Shown here in pieces: positions 1 to 53,985 of a DNA stretch of 64,000 nt. Under the pieces are notes generated by a model. The model made no database searches and had not been told where the DNA came from. It saw only the letters and a list, made by a program, of their open reading frames with translations. This DNA comes from Amorphochlora amoebiformis (lineage: Eukaryota > Cercozoa > Chlorarachniophyceae). Each line of letters starts with the position of its first letter. Position 1 is the stretch's first letter. Both the position numbers and the translations under genes were made by a program. The DNA lies in assembly GCA_054601695.1 (NCBI GenBank), contig BAAHQB010000296.1, positions 153,064 to 217,063 of the forward strand. Direction: 5' to 3'.

Positions 1-9980
<9,980 letters not shown>

Positions 9981-10182
9981 GCCGGGACCTGGGAGTCTGG
10001 CGCGGTTCCCACTTAGAGGGCTACTTGCTCTTTTTAATATCTAACATATCTGAAGTATGATATCTTGATCCTCGCCACTGATGTCACCTTCAGAGACAAT
10101 AACATTGCACCCTGTCACATTTGGGGTGCGCGTTGGCGTTTCTGGTTTGCTGCTGGTTTGCCTTGAGGTGTGATATAGCGCG
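9981..10182. promoter_or_regulatory. Shared 5' region of divergent Dus and CFAP73-like genes
   Basis: Only 202 bases separate the two proposed start codons (9980 minus, 10183 plus). The stretch has no (TA)n, unlike its surroundings, and a more balanced base composition. A bidirectional promoter is inferred from position; I recognise no specific element. Confidence 0.45.
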
Positions 10183-20257
<10,075 letters not shown>

Positions 20258-20672
20258 ACTAGATAGACGACAACAGACTAGACTACCGTACTAAAGAACG
20301 AGAACTGGAGAACGGGACCAACTGTGACACCCCATGCCCAGCGGCCCTCCAATGTCTAGAATGTGGTGTGACTCGCATAATCTCTAGAATCTATATAATA
20401 ATGATCACAAGTGTAGGTCTATTAAATCCATATCAGAGTATATCTAGTATATCTAGTATATCATCTCTCATATAATCTAGATAATATATCAACGGCTCAC
20501 CCTCAAATCATTTGATTCGCTTGTAGCTACTAGAGCTAGTGTAAAATGCGTAATGAGATTGACTAGATTGATACTCATAATCTAGTTCTAGTAGTTGATG
20601 TTCTTAACTTGAACTAGCTAGACTAGCTATATATATATGCCTAGCTAGCTAGTCACAGACTCATCTAGTCAT
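20258..20672. other. CTAG-rich sequence, left flank of the inverted-repeat element
   Basis: Follows the CFAP73-like stop codon. CTAG recurs every few tens of bases (for example TATCTAGTATATCTAGTATA), far above chance. No open frame or RNA gene is visible. The same texture continues beyond the element at 24016 and recurs at 47819-50320. Confidence 0.7.
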
Positions 20673-20708
20673 CACAGCCCGCGCACATATCGGTCACGAG
20701 TGAATTTT
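20673..20708 (+). repeat. Left terminal inverted repeat
   Basis: Begins CACAGCCCGCGCACATATCG and runs through GGTCACGAGTGAATTT. It pairs with 23982-24015 in reverse complement with one 2-base indel and an A/T difference near the inner end. Confidence 0.85.
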
Positions 20709-20926
20709 TTTTTAGGGGAGGGTCATCTGACCACTTAAATGTCTTCAATACGCATCAGAATAGATAAAAATAGAAAAAAAAAAAAAATCAGCCGAGCCGT
20801 TTTTTAGAAAACGGTTGAAATCATCAAATTTTCAAGTCATAATCATTGAAATTTTTTTTTCAAAATTTGCAATCCTGGAGCACTATGTACTAGTTCGCAG
20901 GTGATCTCTAGGTATCAGCGATGTTC

Positions 20927-21577
20927 CTAGTGCTTCCTACGCCTCTTAGAAGCACGACTTTTAGTAGTTTTTGCACTTTGTTGCCGCATTTCAGCTGTAG
21001 TTGAAGTCACCTTTCTCAACCTCTGACGTGGACGTTGCGCCACATTTCCGCCGAGATTCTGGTAAGAGAGCATCGTTAATGCTTCATCTGAGGAGAGGTA
21101 TTCTTTTAAATCGTCAGTCAGCTTCCCAGACTCCATGATGGCCTCCAACTCGGGCATCCATACGTGCTCACATATTGACTTGTGTGTCGCAGATTCACGT
21201 GCGTGTCCACAGACGTTGCAGACCTTCTGATCGGGGAGAATGTGATTGGCGTCTGTGTTGCACGTCCTGAGAAGTTTATATGTGAGCAAGTCGTGTGTGA
21301 AAGCCTTCCTTTTGGTCATATGCTCGTGCAAAAAGACCAGGAACATTCGGCTCTCTGTGTGGTCCCCCACGTCTGGGCTGTCATGGGCGACGACTTTGTT
21401 GTGTGATGACATTGAGTGCTCGATGTCCTTCATAATCTTGTTCACATGTTCCGAATTTTGAGCGTTTAGGGCGGTGGTATCTGCTGGAATTCCTAAGTCT
21501 TGGCACCTGCAATATGTATATGTATATATGTACGTGTATGCATATATGTTTATATATATATACACACACACATATAT

Positions 21578-21616
<39 letters not shown>

Positions 21617-21631
21617 CATACACACAAATAC

Positions 21632-21662
<31 letters not shown>

Positions 21663-21721
21663 ATATATATATGTATATGTGTATATGTATATATCACGGT
21701 ACACATACATACATATGTATA

Positions 21722-21756
<35 letters not shown>

Positions 21757-21887
21757 CCCACCGTGATTGGTACAGGTAGCTCAATTAGCATAGCATACAC
21801 ATAGGGCTGCACTCGATTCTTGCCGAAAATTGCCAAAACAAGATTCATGCACCGTCTTCCCATCCTGGCAATCGCTGTAACATCTGC

Positions 21888-21933
<46 letters not shown>

Positions 21934-21960
21934 CAAACATACATAACATATGTATGTATA

Positions 21961-22017
<57 letters not shown>

Positions 22018-22031
22018 AGTGTGTATTGTAT

Positions 22032-22094
<63 letters not shown>

Positions 22095-22685
22095 CATATG
22101 TAACATATAATATACAGACGGATACCTAGTCTTCGTAGACCGTGAGCTGGATGGTGTGCTATTTGGCGTGCTGGCTTTCCGATCGACGTCCTCTATCTTC
22201 GCCCGGAGCGCTAATGCCTCCTTTTTCCAGTCCTCACGTGATGACCGCAGCTTGGACACTTCATGAGCCATTTTCTTACTGTTGGAGAACCTGCGACTCA
22301 TGTTTGCAAGCCGAAGATTGTTTTCCTTCTCTTGTAACCGAGTTGGGGGCTTTCGCACGCGATTACCACCCTCAATAAATGTTCCACACGGCATCCTTGC
22401 TTCGCGTGCAAGTTTCTCATACTGTAAGACCAGTGCCGGATCAGGAACACCATCCCTTACCTGCAAAATCCTGTTAACGCAAAATTTGACACATTGGAAA
22501 AAATCTACCATTTTTCTGGTCTTGGACAATATCACATCTTCTCGTTCATGGTATCTCATCTCCCGATTATACCGATCCCATTGGCCATGAGAGGGAGGCC
22601 GGAGACAATCGGTGTAGGCAGTTTTCCGGGCCTTTCTGCGCCTCTTGGCCCTTGTGGCTAACGATGCTTTGCGTCGGGTTGGCAT
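20927..22685 (-). CDS. Element gene A: unknown basic protein, 2 (perhaps 3) exons
   Basis: Exon 1 is 22685-22126 and exon 2 is 21506-20927; the phase-2 junction joins AG to G, giving about 379 residues. The N-terminus is very basic ([20 protein letters not shown]). The middle looks helical, with a Lys/Arg/Glu-rich segment, and a Ser/Thr-rich stretch closes exon 1. Exon 2 holds [20 protein letters not shown], a possible zinc-binding cluster, and ends in a basic tail (SKRRRKH). A coding-looking stretch at about 21760-21887 (frame reading [19 protein letters not shown]) is open in the frame of exon 1 through the (TA)n intron, but does not fit as a spliced exon in phase. No known domain recognised. 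A DNA-binding or transposition role is only inferred from the setting. Confidence 0.6.
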
Positions 22686-23584
22686 GCGAAATATTAAGTA
22701 AAGATTTAAAAAAGTTGGCAGCCGTATTACGGTATTTCCACCTTAGAATTATTTTTCTTGTCTCTCCTGACAAATATTTTCATGGCTTCGACCCCCGCTC
22801 ACGGAATGCGACAAAATCGCGAAGACCGAAGCGGAAAGCAGCTTGCTTGAGAAATTATATAGTTGACGAGCTTCCAGATGATTTCATCGAAGAGTCTGGC
22901 GACGAACAGAACGAAAATCCCTACTTCCCCGGCTTAGGGAGAGAAAACAAGGAAAATGAAATTTCGAGTCCCCCTATTTCTGTGCGCCCAGATCAATCAC
23001 CAGCGGATGCAAAGAATCAAATAGAAAGGTATCAACATATACATAATCGTGAGAAAATATTGTTGTTAGATGTCTTTAAATATTCGAGAACTAACTTATA
23101 ATGTATGCATTTCAGCGAAAAGGACTTCATGGCACGCCACACCTCTGAAATCAAGGAAGCAAACAAAATGATTGCTAACAGCGTGTTGTCCATCTTTGAT
23201 CGGCTCGGTAGGAGCGTTCATGGAGCCTTGAAGAACTTCAATGACCCCACAAAGGCGGACCAAACCCCGAACCTGTTTGTACCTCTTCCCCTGTATAACT
23301 CGGTTATACGCACTATTCTGGGGGAACTGGCTGGTCGTCAGATACGCCTTGATGATTATGACGTATACCAGATACACTCAAGAGCAAACATAGAGAGGGT
23401 GGTGCGTGGAGAGTACCTACAAGCCACTTGGGGCAACGTCATCACAACCGTCCGAACCAGCGCGGAATATCCCTTCAATATTCGCTACTCCAAGTCCTCT
23501 GAGAACATGAAATGCATCTTCGTTGCTAATGCTAAGAATCCTGATGGGACGCTAGTCCTCAGCTATAACCAAAAGCTCATGTAA
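22652..23584 (+). CDS. Element gene B: unknown protein, 2 exons
   Basis: Exon 1 ends at 23028 (GAAAG|GTATCA) and exon 2 is 23116-23584; the phases agree. The first exon encodes a basic stretch ([20 protein letters not shown]) followed by an acidic region. The second encodes about 155 residues with [35 protein letters not shown] and [20 protein letters not shown]. No family recognised. The start is doubtful: the first in-frame ATG (22652) lies inside gene A's start. A better placed ATG at 22782 is in another frame and meets a stop soon, so either an upstream exon is missing or a frameshift is present. Confidence 0.55.
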
Positions 23585-23981
23585 GGCTGGTACAAGGTAC
23601 GTACATTATGGTCTTTTTTTGGTGTAATTATGTCATTTCAAAAATTTTGTAATGCGAGTACAGAACGTAATTTTGGAGTACTACAAAAAATTGTTCGATT
23701 TGGCTGTACACATACTACAGGAGAATCCCCAGATCTCGTTAAAAAGGCCGCACAGCCGTGGTAGCTCCAGTTTTACGTGACAGAACTTCGGATGTACAAC
23801 CCCGAGAGGAAATTGTAAATTCGTAAAAATTTTGACTATCATCAGGGGCTGAATTAGTCAATTTTTGAAAATAGTTCATCAAACTTTGAGAGAGTCTTTA
23901 GTGAATGTATCTTATCGATATGTTAACTTTGTAGCACCTGTCACGTCATTATTCACCTATAGCTACGGTGCTTGAGTCATG

Positions 23982-24015
23982 AAATTTCACTCGTGACCGA
24001 TATGTGCGGGCTGTG
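23982..24015 (-). repeat. Right terminal inverted repeat
   Basis: Ends GACCGATATGTGCGGGCTGTG on the plus strand (last 21 bases in two parts: GACCGATATG, TGCGGGCTGTG), the reverse complement of the left end. Confidence 0.85.
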
Positions 24016-24440
24016 ATATATGCTATGACATGAACGTGTACTATACTAGTTCTAGTAACTCTAGTAGCTGTAGCTTCCATACGTGTACAATATTATACGA
24101 CGGTCCGGACTCTAGGACTTAGAGAGACGGTCTAGACGGTACCTCTAGTACTTACAAACCTATTAGCCTGAGGCTAGAGCCGTTAGACCTACTAGACCTA
24201 GGTACTAACTAGTACTACTACATGTGCACTATTATCTAGATTATCTCACTGATCGATCATCGAGAGTGACTAGACTAGTAGAGTGAGAGAACACCATCGG
24301 ATATGATTACGCAAACTAGTCAAGATTACGCATATCTAGTACCAGTATGGTAATATATATTAGATATACTCTAGATACTTACTCTGTAGTCTCTAGAGTC
24401 TAACTAGTCTTAGTTGGCTAGATAGTGAGTCAGTGACTCT
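24016..24440. other. CTAG-rich sequence, right flank of the inverted-repeat element
   Basis: Same texture as 20258-20672 (for example GTTCTAGTAACTCTAGTAGC and GAGTGACTAGACTAGTAGAG). The element appears to have inserted in one CTAG-rich segment of about 0.8 kb. Confidence 0.7.
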
Positions 24441-25029
24441 TGTATTCGTGTTTGTATACTGTTGAACTATTCCTATTCGTTCGTTCACTGTTTAATTATT
24501 CGTGTTTTGTTCGTCGTTTTCGTGTTGGTTAGTAGTTATGGTATAGTGATAGAGGGGATGGGATTTTGGAAGGCACATGAAGTTTTGGAGGCTGGTTGCG
24601 TAAGTTGACTCAGTGAGTTTCTCGAGGTCGTCGAGGGCACGACACTGTAACAAGCATTACACTTCGAACTCGGATTCATCATAGTTATAAATTTTGCCCA
24701 AGTGCTTATGATGCGATACATCTCACTGATCATGCATGATCAATTTGCACTTCGTGTAGCTATTCCGTCGAGATGGCAATTGCCTGATATCACTGCGATC
24801 TCCATCGGATTCTTCGGCTTTTTCGCGAAAATACATGGGTATTGGATTGGAAGTACCTTCATGGCTGACCGATTGCCCTGGGGATAGACCGGTAGGCGAA
24901 GTGTGCGCATGGTTCGACTCATATCCTTCTGATTCCAGGATCCCTTGTCAAACACATCGAATCATTTACCGCACTGTAGACTTTAGGTGATGTAATTACA
25001 GCGTTATGAACAGATATTTGATATCGAAC
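24441..25029. other. Unassigned intergenic sequence
   Basis: Ordinary-composition DNA with short open frames on both strands (71 codons at 24955-24740 minus, 61 codons at 24702-24887 plus). Neither resembles a family known to me and neither has recognisable exon borders. Confidence 0.4.
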
Positions 25030-25102
25030 GGCCGTGTGGCCCAATGGATAAGGCGTCGGACTTCGGATCCGACGATTCCAGGTTCGAGTCCTGGCTCGGT
25101 CT
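25030..25102 (+). tRNA. tRNA-Arg, anticodon TCG
   Basis: The cloverleaf is readable by eye. The acceptor strand is GGCCGTG. The D arm GCCCAATGGATAAGGC is of A-box type. The anticodon stem-loop is TCGGA-CTTCGGA-TCCGA, with anticodon TCG. The T arm is CCAGG-TTCGAGT-CCTGG, containing the B-box GGTTCGAGTCC. There is no intron. The acceptor stem has one T-T mismatch and one G-T pair. A run of seven T starts at 25111, a plausible RNA polymerase III terminator. Confidence 0.95.
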
Positions 25103-25110
25103 TCGAATTC

Positions 25111-25117
25111 TTTTTTT
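25111..25117 (+). terminator. Pol III T-run after tRNA-Arg
   Basis: Seven consecutive T residues eight bases after the tRNA discriminator base, the usual RNA polymerase III stop signal. Confidence 0.75.
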
Positions 25118-25139
25118 ACCTCCGCAAAAAATGTGACAC

Positions 25140-25620
25140 AACAGAGTGACAACTTTTGAATATTAATTACCGCGTTTTATTTTTCTCTCTTGATATATCT
25201 GGATAATTTGCGGCTAGGACTCTGTTATTCGACGCGTGCCTCGGGGAGTCCAGTCGGGTGTTGTGCAGGGATCTTGCTGGACCTGAAGGTCGTGTAGCTT
25301 GCAAGAATGAATAAGTTATCCAACTTATGGCGTCGAGGCTCCGAGTGGAAGCAACGTAGAGGGTAAATTTACCCAAACTTGGAACGTTGAAAAAAAGAGC
25401 GAGAGAGAGATAGCGGGAATAGGTTAGGAAATGCTGATCATAAGCAAGGCACGTCGACTCAAGGACGAGTTGTTTACGACTATGTCTAGGGATCGGGGAG
25501 TACAAACATGCGAGTATGTCAGTGTAGTATCACTTCCGGTAGAGTGAATGAGCACTTTTATTGCCTGCTTGTTTTGCTACAGAAGTCGGAGAAAGAGAGA
25601 TATGTGACACATAGTTACAC
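25140..25620. other. Unassigned intergenic sequence
   Basis: Non-repetitive DNA between the tRNA and the (TA)n region. A 112-codon minus-strand frame (25505-25167) has no recognisable domain. The 5' exon of the F-BAR gene could lie here or in 25620-26900, but I found none ending in the required phase. Confidence 0.35.
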
Positions 25621-25669
25621 ATATATATACAAACATGTATACACATATACATATACATACATACACACA

Positions 25670-26850
<1,181 letters not shown>

Positions 26851-26923
26851 TGAATATTCCATATAGATTATATTTGATATGTATGATAAGATATGTATGT
26901 ATATAATTGGTCCGTGTTCGTAG

Positions 26924-47818
<20,895 letters not shown>

Positions 47819-49318
47819 TCGAGACTGCTCGATCCCGATCCTGGTACAAGTCTAGAAGCTGGCCGGACTATACCTAGCCAAGATTCATAGACTTCATCTA
47901 CTACACGTATCTAGCGTATGTCCTAGATATCTAGTGTATGTATACCGTACATCTAGTCTAGCTGGTACATGTGTCTAGGTTGGGTGTGTACGTACCGTGT
48001 GTACATCTAGACATACAGCATTTGTGTACTTTAGGTACTACGTCTGACATTCGAACTAACTCTGTTAGTGTAGAAAGTCTAGAAAGTATTAGAACTCTAG
48101 AACTAGAGTTACTAGACTAATTTGAATTAACAAGCGAAGGCTGGTACTCATACTACTTCTACTAGTTACATGTACTTATAGACAGTCATGATAGCTTGAC
48201 TAGACTAGCCAGAGTCTAGTACAACAAGTAATACTTTAGTGGTATACATAGTATCTAAAATATTAGAGGTACTGTGATACGTACCGTACCATATGATATC
48301 CCGCACGTAAGCAACTCCTGAATGCGCATCTACATACGTGTCAATAGACGTCAACAATGCAACACTAGTACGTAAACTAGGTAAACCACATACGTACGCA
48401 ACTTTGCATTCCACATACGTATACCACAAGCGTATATCAGATGCGTATCCTAACGTATGCCACATACATACGCGCATCTATGCCTGCGAACGTGTAACAT
48501 CCAGAACATACAACTTACATTCATTACATACGTACGACCAACATACCAACCTAGACCAACATACGTGCATACATACGTACGACAAACATACGTACCGACA
48601 TACGTATGATACGTATCAACTTATTTGTACACATTTATCAACATACGTACCAAGATTCGTACCACTAGACCATCTAGACCATACGTACCAACTTATTTTT
48701 CAATATGAGTTGTATTACTACGAGAATCCATAACAAAACAAAGGACGATTAGCAACCAATATGTATCATGTCTCAACAATGTTTCCACCCTTTACAGTGT
48801 GTGTTCCCACCTGATTGCATGGGAGTTTGAAATCCCACATTATGCCAATATGTTCATTCAAACTTATGCACATCAGACCAGAATATCAGTATAACTACTT
48901 TTTAGGATTACATACATTCATACACAAGTGACAAAGTGCTTGATCACACCTTATTTTATATGCTGAACAATGCATTCCTACTATTGAGTAAACGCTTAAA
49001 TCTCCACGAAGTGTCGACCACATGACATTGGCAAGACACGCGACTGCACATCTGAACCTCCATCAGGGTCTACCACAAGACGCATTCCAACGGCCCCAGT
49101 ATAGCCCCACATAGCTTCTGGTCAATATCAAGGATTCCGGCACCCAACGAGTAGCTGTAGTCATCGTAGACAGCCGACAAGTTTTGGAAGTAATCCAAAC
49201 AATTTTTACTCTAGTTACTTCTCAACCGCTCTCCTAACACTAGAATTACCCGCCCTGCGCAACATCTGAGAACATGGCGTCCGCAACATATACTAGATGT
49301 ACTCTAGATACTAGTTAG

Positions 49319-49351
<33 letters not shown>

Positions 49352-49410
49352 TGTATATATGTATATATATATATTTATATATATATTATATATGTGTATA
49401 TATATATGTA

Positions 49411-49441
<31 letters not shown>

Positions 49442-49445
49442 GTAG

Positions 49446-49478
<33 letters not shown>

Positions 49479-50320
49479 CGAGATATATATATATATATAT
49501 ACATATATATACCAGACATACTCGATACCCAGGAGTATGATATATCTATTATCTGGTATAAAACTCTAAGAGATACTACTAGAGTAGTCTAGACGGTATC
49601 TAGAGTATAGAGTATCATAGTATCTAGTATATCTAGATACTAGAGATACTAGAGATATATACTAGATATACGTGCTAGACATGTATACAGGTACAGATAT
49701 CTAGTAGATACATGAAAGGAGAGAAGGAGTAGTACTAGTCTAGTAGTAGTAGGAGACTCTAGAGACTAGTAGAGCAATTAAGATGAATGTAGATACTAAG
49801 AGATACTTAGTGGAGATATAATGTATCTCTAGTATCTATATCATTCAAACTCATGACTCATGATCCGTGGCCTACTCTCTAGCTGCCGTAGCCTAATACT
49901 AGTAACGATAGGCAATTAGGCATACGTACACTAGAATCTAGAGAATTACTTCTAGTACATACTAGACATAGCACAGTCTCTACAAAGACTAGTGTAGAGT
50001 CTAGACTAGCTAGACTAGTAGACTCTGCTAGTCTGGCTGCTGGGACCTACTAGACCTCCTAGACCTCTAGGACCTAGGGGACATCTACCAGATTAGTTTA
50101 ACGTTGCTAGGTCTGAGGTTGGTAAGCTAGGTAAGTTACCAAGTACTTACTACTAACTTACTAGTAAATCTCTAGAATCTACTGGAGCTAGCCTACTAAC
50201 TTACTAGTAAATCTACATAGACTAGATAGAGCTAGTCCTCTATTAATTTATATCTGGAATATTAACAATGATCTATTTTCAACTTGATTTGTTGAGTGAA
50301 TATCTAGAATATATCTTGAC
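47819..50320. other. CTAG-rich intergenic region between convergent genes
   Basis: Lies between the stop of the F-BAR gene and the stop of the exchanger gene. CTAG is extremely frequent (for example TATCTAGTATATCTAGATAC near 49621; dense runs at 47930-48240 and 49540-50250). ACATACGTAC-type repeats lie at 48360-48690, ordinary sequence at 48740-49260 and (TA)n at 49318-49500. No gene could be built except a short frame at 49112-48996. Confidence 0.65.
48996..49112 (-). pseudogene. 38-codon open frame, possible gene fragment
   Basis: ATG to TAA, reading MWGYTGAVGMRLVVDPDGGS and ending MSCGRHFVEI. Composition is protein-like, unlike the repeat frames around it. It may be a fragment of a decayed gene or element; a chance frame is equally possible. 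Confidence 0.2.
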
Positions 50321-50751
50321 TAGTTTCAGTGCTTATTCAATGCGGCAGGGTGCATCTAGTGCATGTACCCTAGGTAGCAGCGTAGCAATAGATCAGCGTG
50401 CATCCGCTGAGCCTAAGTAGTTATAATTTTAGTAATTTTCGAATGGGAATCTCGCTAGTTTCGTGGATGTGGTGGTTAATCTTGATCTTGATGATATAAG
50501 TTGGTGATGATGGAATCCGAGAAGTAGAAGAAGCCGGGAGGGCACGATCCAAGGATTTATTAGCTTGCAATGCGGGCGGTGATCATGAGAGTGATGGAGG
50601 TTCCAGAGGTTGAAACCAGTTTGGTTGTTCGATTTGAACTGTTCAAGTCGAGTATTTTGAATCGGTTTTTTTGGTTGACGATGGTTGACGCGTGATGGTT
50701 CTGCGCCTAATGTTGGGTTGATTCCTTCCGGTTAGGGTACCTTATTGAATA
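50321..50751. other. 3' flank of the exchanger gene
   Basis: Non-repetitive sequence, presumably containing the 3' UTR of the minus-strand exchanger gene. No clear polyadenylation signal identified. Confidence 0.4.
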
Positions 50752-52299
50752 TCATGATGCTAAATACTCGCTGAGCAGACTCGCCGTGAGAAAGACGAGC
50801 CATAGGATCAAAAACATGATGGCGAGCTTCTTGGACATCCTCCAGCGCATGATGGCGATGACCGCAATGCACGACAAGAGCATCCCAAAGAGCATCACCA
50901 CGCTTATAAACAGTCCATCCGTGCCCACTGTTATCGATGTGCCATATAAGAGGCAGTATAGGAGCCATGGCAGCGGTAGGCCGACTGTGACATCAAAGAT
51001 GTTACTTCCCAGGGACGAAGACACAGCCATATCACCCTTGCCCTGCTTGGCCACGATGATACTCTCGAGGAGATCGGGAACCGAGGTGCCAATGGCCAGG
51101 ACGGTGAGGCCCATCACAGAGCTCGGCACGCCCAGTGAGTCGCCCACGACAGTGATCCACCACACCATAAAAAATGAGTAGGTCCCGATCCATATCACCG
51201 ATAGTAAGAACGCTATCACATAAAATTTTCGTCTTTCGGGTCGCCTCACATCGGGAACGGTGAGCCACAGGCTAAGCTTGAGGGGCAGCAAGATGGCATG
51301 CAAGACCCTCTCAGATCTACTATCCGGCCAAGAGAGGTCCATAGGTTCGTCTTCCTCACTGCCAGAGTCGTCGTCATGATTCTTGCAGTTTCCCGCGATG
51401 TTCTTGGCTTTCGTATCGTCGTCTTTGTCACCCATCCCGTCTCGCCCGTCCAATCGGTCCGCCTCCTCGCCTTCCTTTGCATAATTTCCGCCATCACCAA
51501 AACCACCAGCCCCAGTCCTTGCCCCGCCTGCACTCGTGTCCCACGCGCGAGGTGTGAGTTTTTTGTCGCACGAGGAGCCCGTCGACTCGGTCGTCGGCAG
51601 CTGGGACTCTATGCCTGAGGGCAAAAGCTTATCCTCTTGGTTTCTATCCTTTTTAAGAAGGGTTTGGTTGGGTTGATGGGCCTCAGGACTCTTTGGTGTG
51701 GGCTGTGGAGAGTATGCTGAATCAAGACTCTGGCCTGGAAGCGTTATTGAAGGATTCATGCGCTGTCGGTCGCCGTGCGTGAGGGATGGCAGATGGCCCG
51801 TGTGCTTGCGCGTAGGCTTCTTGTCGGCCGAGATGAGATTGGGCTCAGACGGTTGCCCTCCCCCTCCCGATATCTCCGTGGCACTCTTCGAGGGGCCCGC
51901 CACGCCTAAGCCTGCCGTTCCGCCTGCGGTCAAGATCGATAAAGAATCTCCGCCTTCCCCTTCGGTATCGTTTTTGTTCGTCTTGAAGATGTTGTCACCT
52001 CCTCCGACCTTGAACTTGGCTTCGTCTTTCTCCTTAAGCTTACATTGGGAATTGTTGATATCAATGACCTGCTCTTCTTCTTCCCTTTCCACTTTCGATG
52101 ACGACAGCTTTTCGTTTTCCTTTTGTTTAATAGTCTTAACCTTGTTCTGTTCTAAACAGCACAGATTACGGAGCATCGATTTGAACGCTACTTCCAGTTG
52201 CTCGTTGAAGCTATGTAAGTTGCAAGTTGGTATGTTTTCGCTTAATGTACTCATATCATATTATAGATCAAAATTGTTGCTTTTTTTTTTTACACATAC

Positions 52300-52342
<43 letters not shown>

Positions 52343-52378
52343 CATTATATACATTATATAAATACATATATATATATA

Positions 52379-52453
<75 letters not shown>

Positions 52454-52500
52454 TATATATATAATATATATATATATTATATATATATATATATATATAC

Positions 52501-52554
<54 letters not shown>

Positions 52555-52555
52555 T

Positions 52556-52616
<61 letters not shown>

Positions 52617-52652
52617 ATATGGTGATTTGTATGTATACATATGTATATATAT

Positions 52653-52698
<46 letters not shown>

Positions 52699-53291
52699 AT
52701 ATATATGCGTGTGTGTGTGTGTGTGTGTGTCTGTGTGTGTATATATTAATGCATGCGTTTAATCATCGTTTTTATAAATGTGAAAAGGATTGAAATACCT
52801 CATGATGACAACGTAGAGAATGTAGAGCGAAAACATGATTGCTGCCTCCCACACCTCGATAACGTGATCGTAAAAAACGAATACGAGGACACCAAGCGAC
52901 GTCGAGTAGTAACAGGTATCGCGAAACAATGGCCACCATGTGAGAACGAGCTCTACAGACGAGAACCACGCGCACGCGGCGATGACAAACAAAATGTTAA
53001 ATACAGCTGAACCCACGATGGTTCCGAACCCGACATCGCTATGGGAGATGAATGTTCCTACAAACGAAGTGGCCAGCTCGGGTGCCGATCCACCAGCGGC
53101 CAGGAACGTAGCCCCTGCCACGTCGTCAGAGAGATTCAGCTTTTCTGTGATCACCTGTGTTTACAGTTGCTTGTATGTGTATGTCTATATCTTAGCATCT
53201 TTTCTACATTCAACTAGCTTTTGTAATTATATATATATTTATATGTATATAATACATATACACATATATATGTTTTTAATATATGTACGTA

Positions 53292-53322
<31 letters not shown>

Positions 53323-53362
53323 GTATAATATATATATATATATATATATATAAATATATATA

Positions 53363-53425
<63 letters not shown>

Positions 53426-53574
53426 GTATGTATACGTGATAGGGTATATTTATAGTATAATTTTATACATATATACGTTATCTACACACACATATACATA
53501 TATATATATATATAGGTAGGTAGATAAAGCATGTACATAACTACATTATGAAGTATGTATATGATTAAATAATA

Positions 53575-53651
<77 letters not shown>

Positions 53652-53683
53652 AATATTATATATATACACATCTATATATATAT

Positions 53684-53771
<88 letters not shown>

Positions 53772-53931
53772 ATGTATGTATATGTATATAATATATATGT
53801 ATGTATGTATGTATATATATATATATACATTATATATATTATATACACATATATATACATATATAATTATATACATATATATACATATAAAATATATGTA
53901 TATATATACATACATATATATATATATATAA

Positions 53932-53985
<54 letters not shown>

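Larger units (their letters stand above)
20673..24015. mobile_element. 3.3-kb DNA-transposon-like element with terminal inverted repeats and two divergent genes
   Basis: The ends are inverted copies of about 34 bases beginning CACAGCCCGC and continuing ACATATCGGTCACGAGTGAA. The left copy has two extra bases (GC). AT adjoins both ends, so a 2-bp target duplication is possible but unproven. Inside are two divergent genes whose 5' ends overlap or nearly meet near 22660-22685, plus non-coding subterminal stretches at 20710-20926 and 23585-23982. The CAC start would suit the CACTA/Mirage/Chapaev group, which is inference, since no DDE transposase motif was recognised. Its introns have acquired (TA)n tracts like the host genes. 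Confidence 0.72.

Noticed and set aside
22652-22781. First 43 codons of element gene B as certain coding sequence
   Set aside because: They overlap gene A's start on the other strand and include the gap between the genes. The true start of gene B is unresolved.
25167-25505. 112-codon minus-strand frame
   Set aside because: No domain, no partner exon, no start context; probably chance.
48338-48733. 131-codon plus-strand frame
   Set aside because: Built on ACATACGTACGAC-type repeats; no domain, no splice context, His/Tyr/Thr bias from the repeat.
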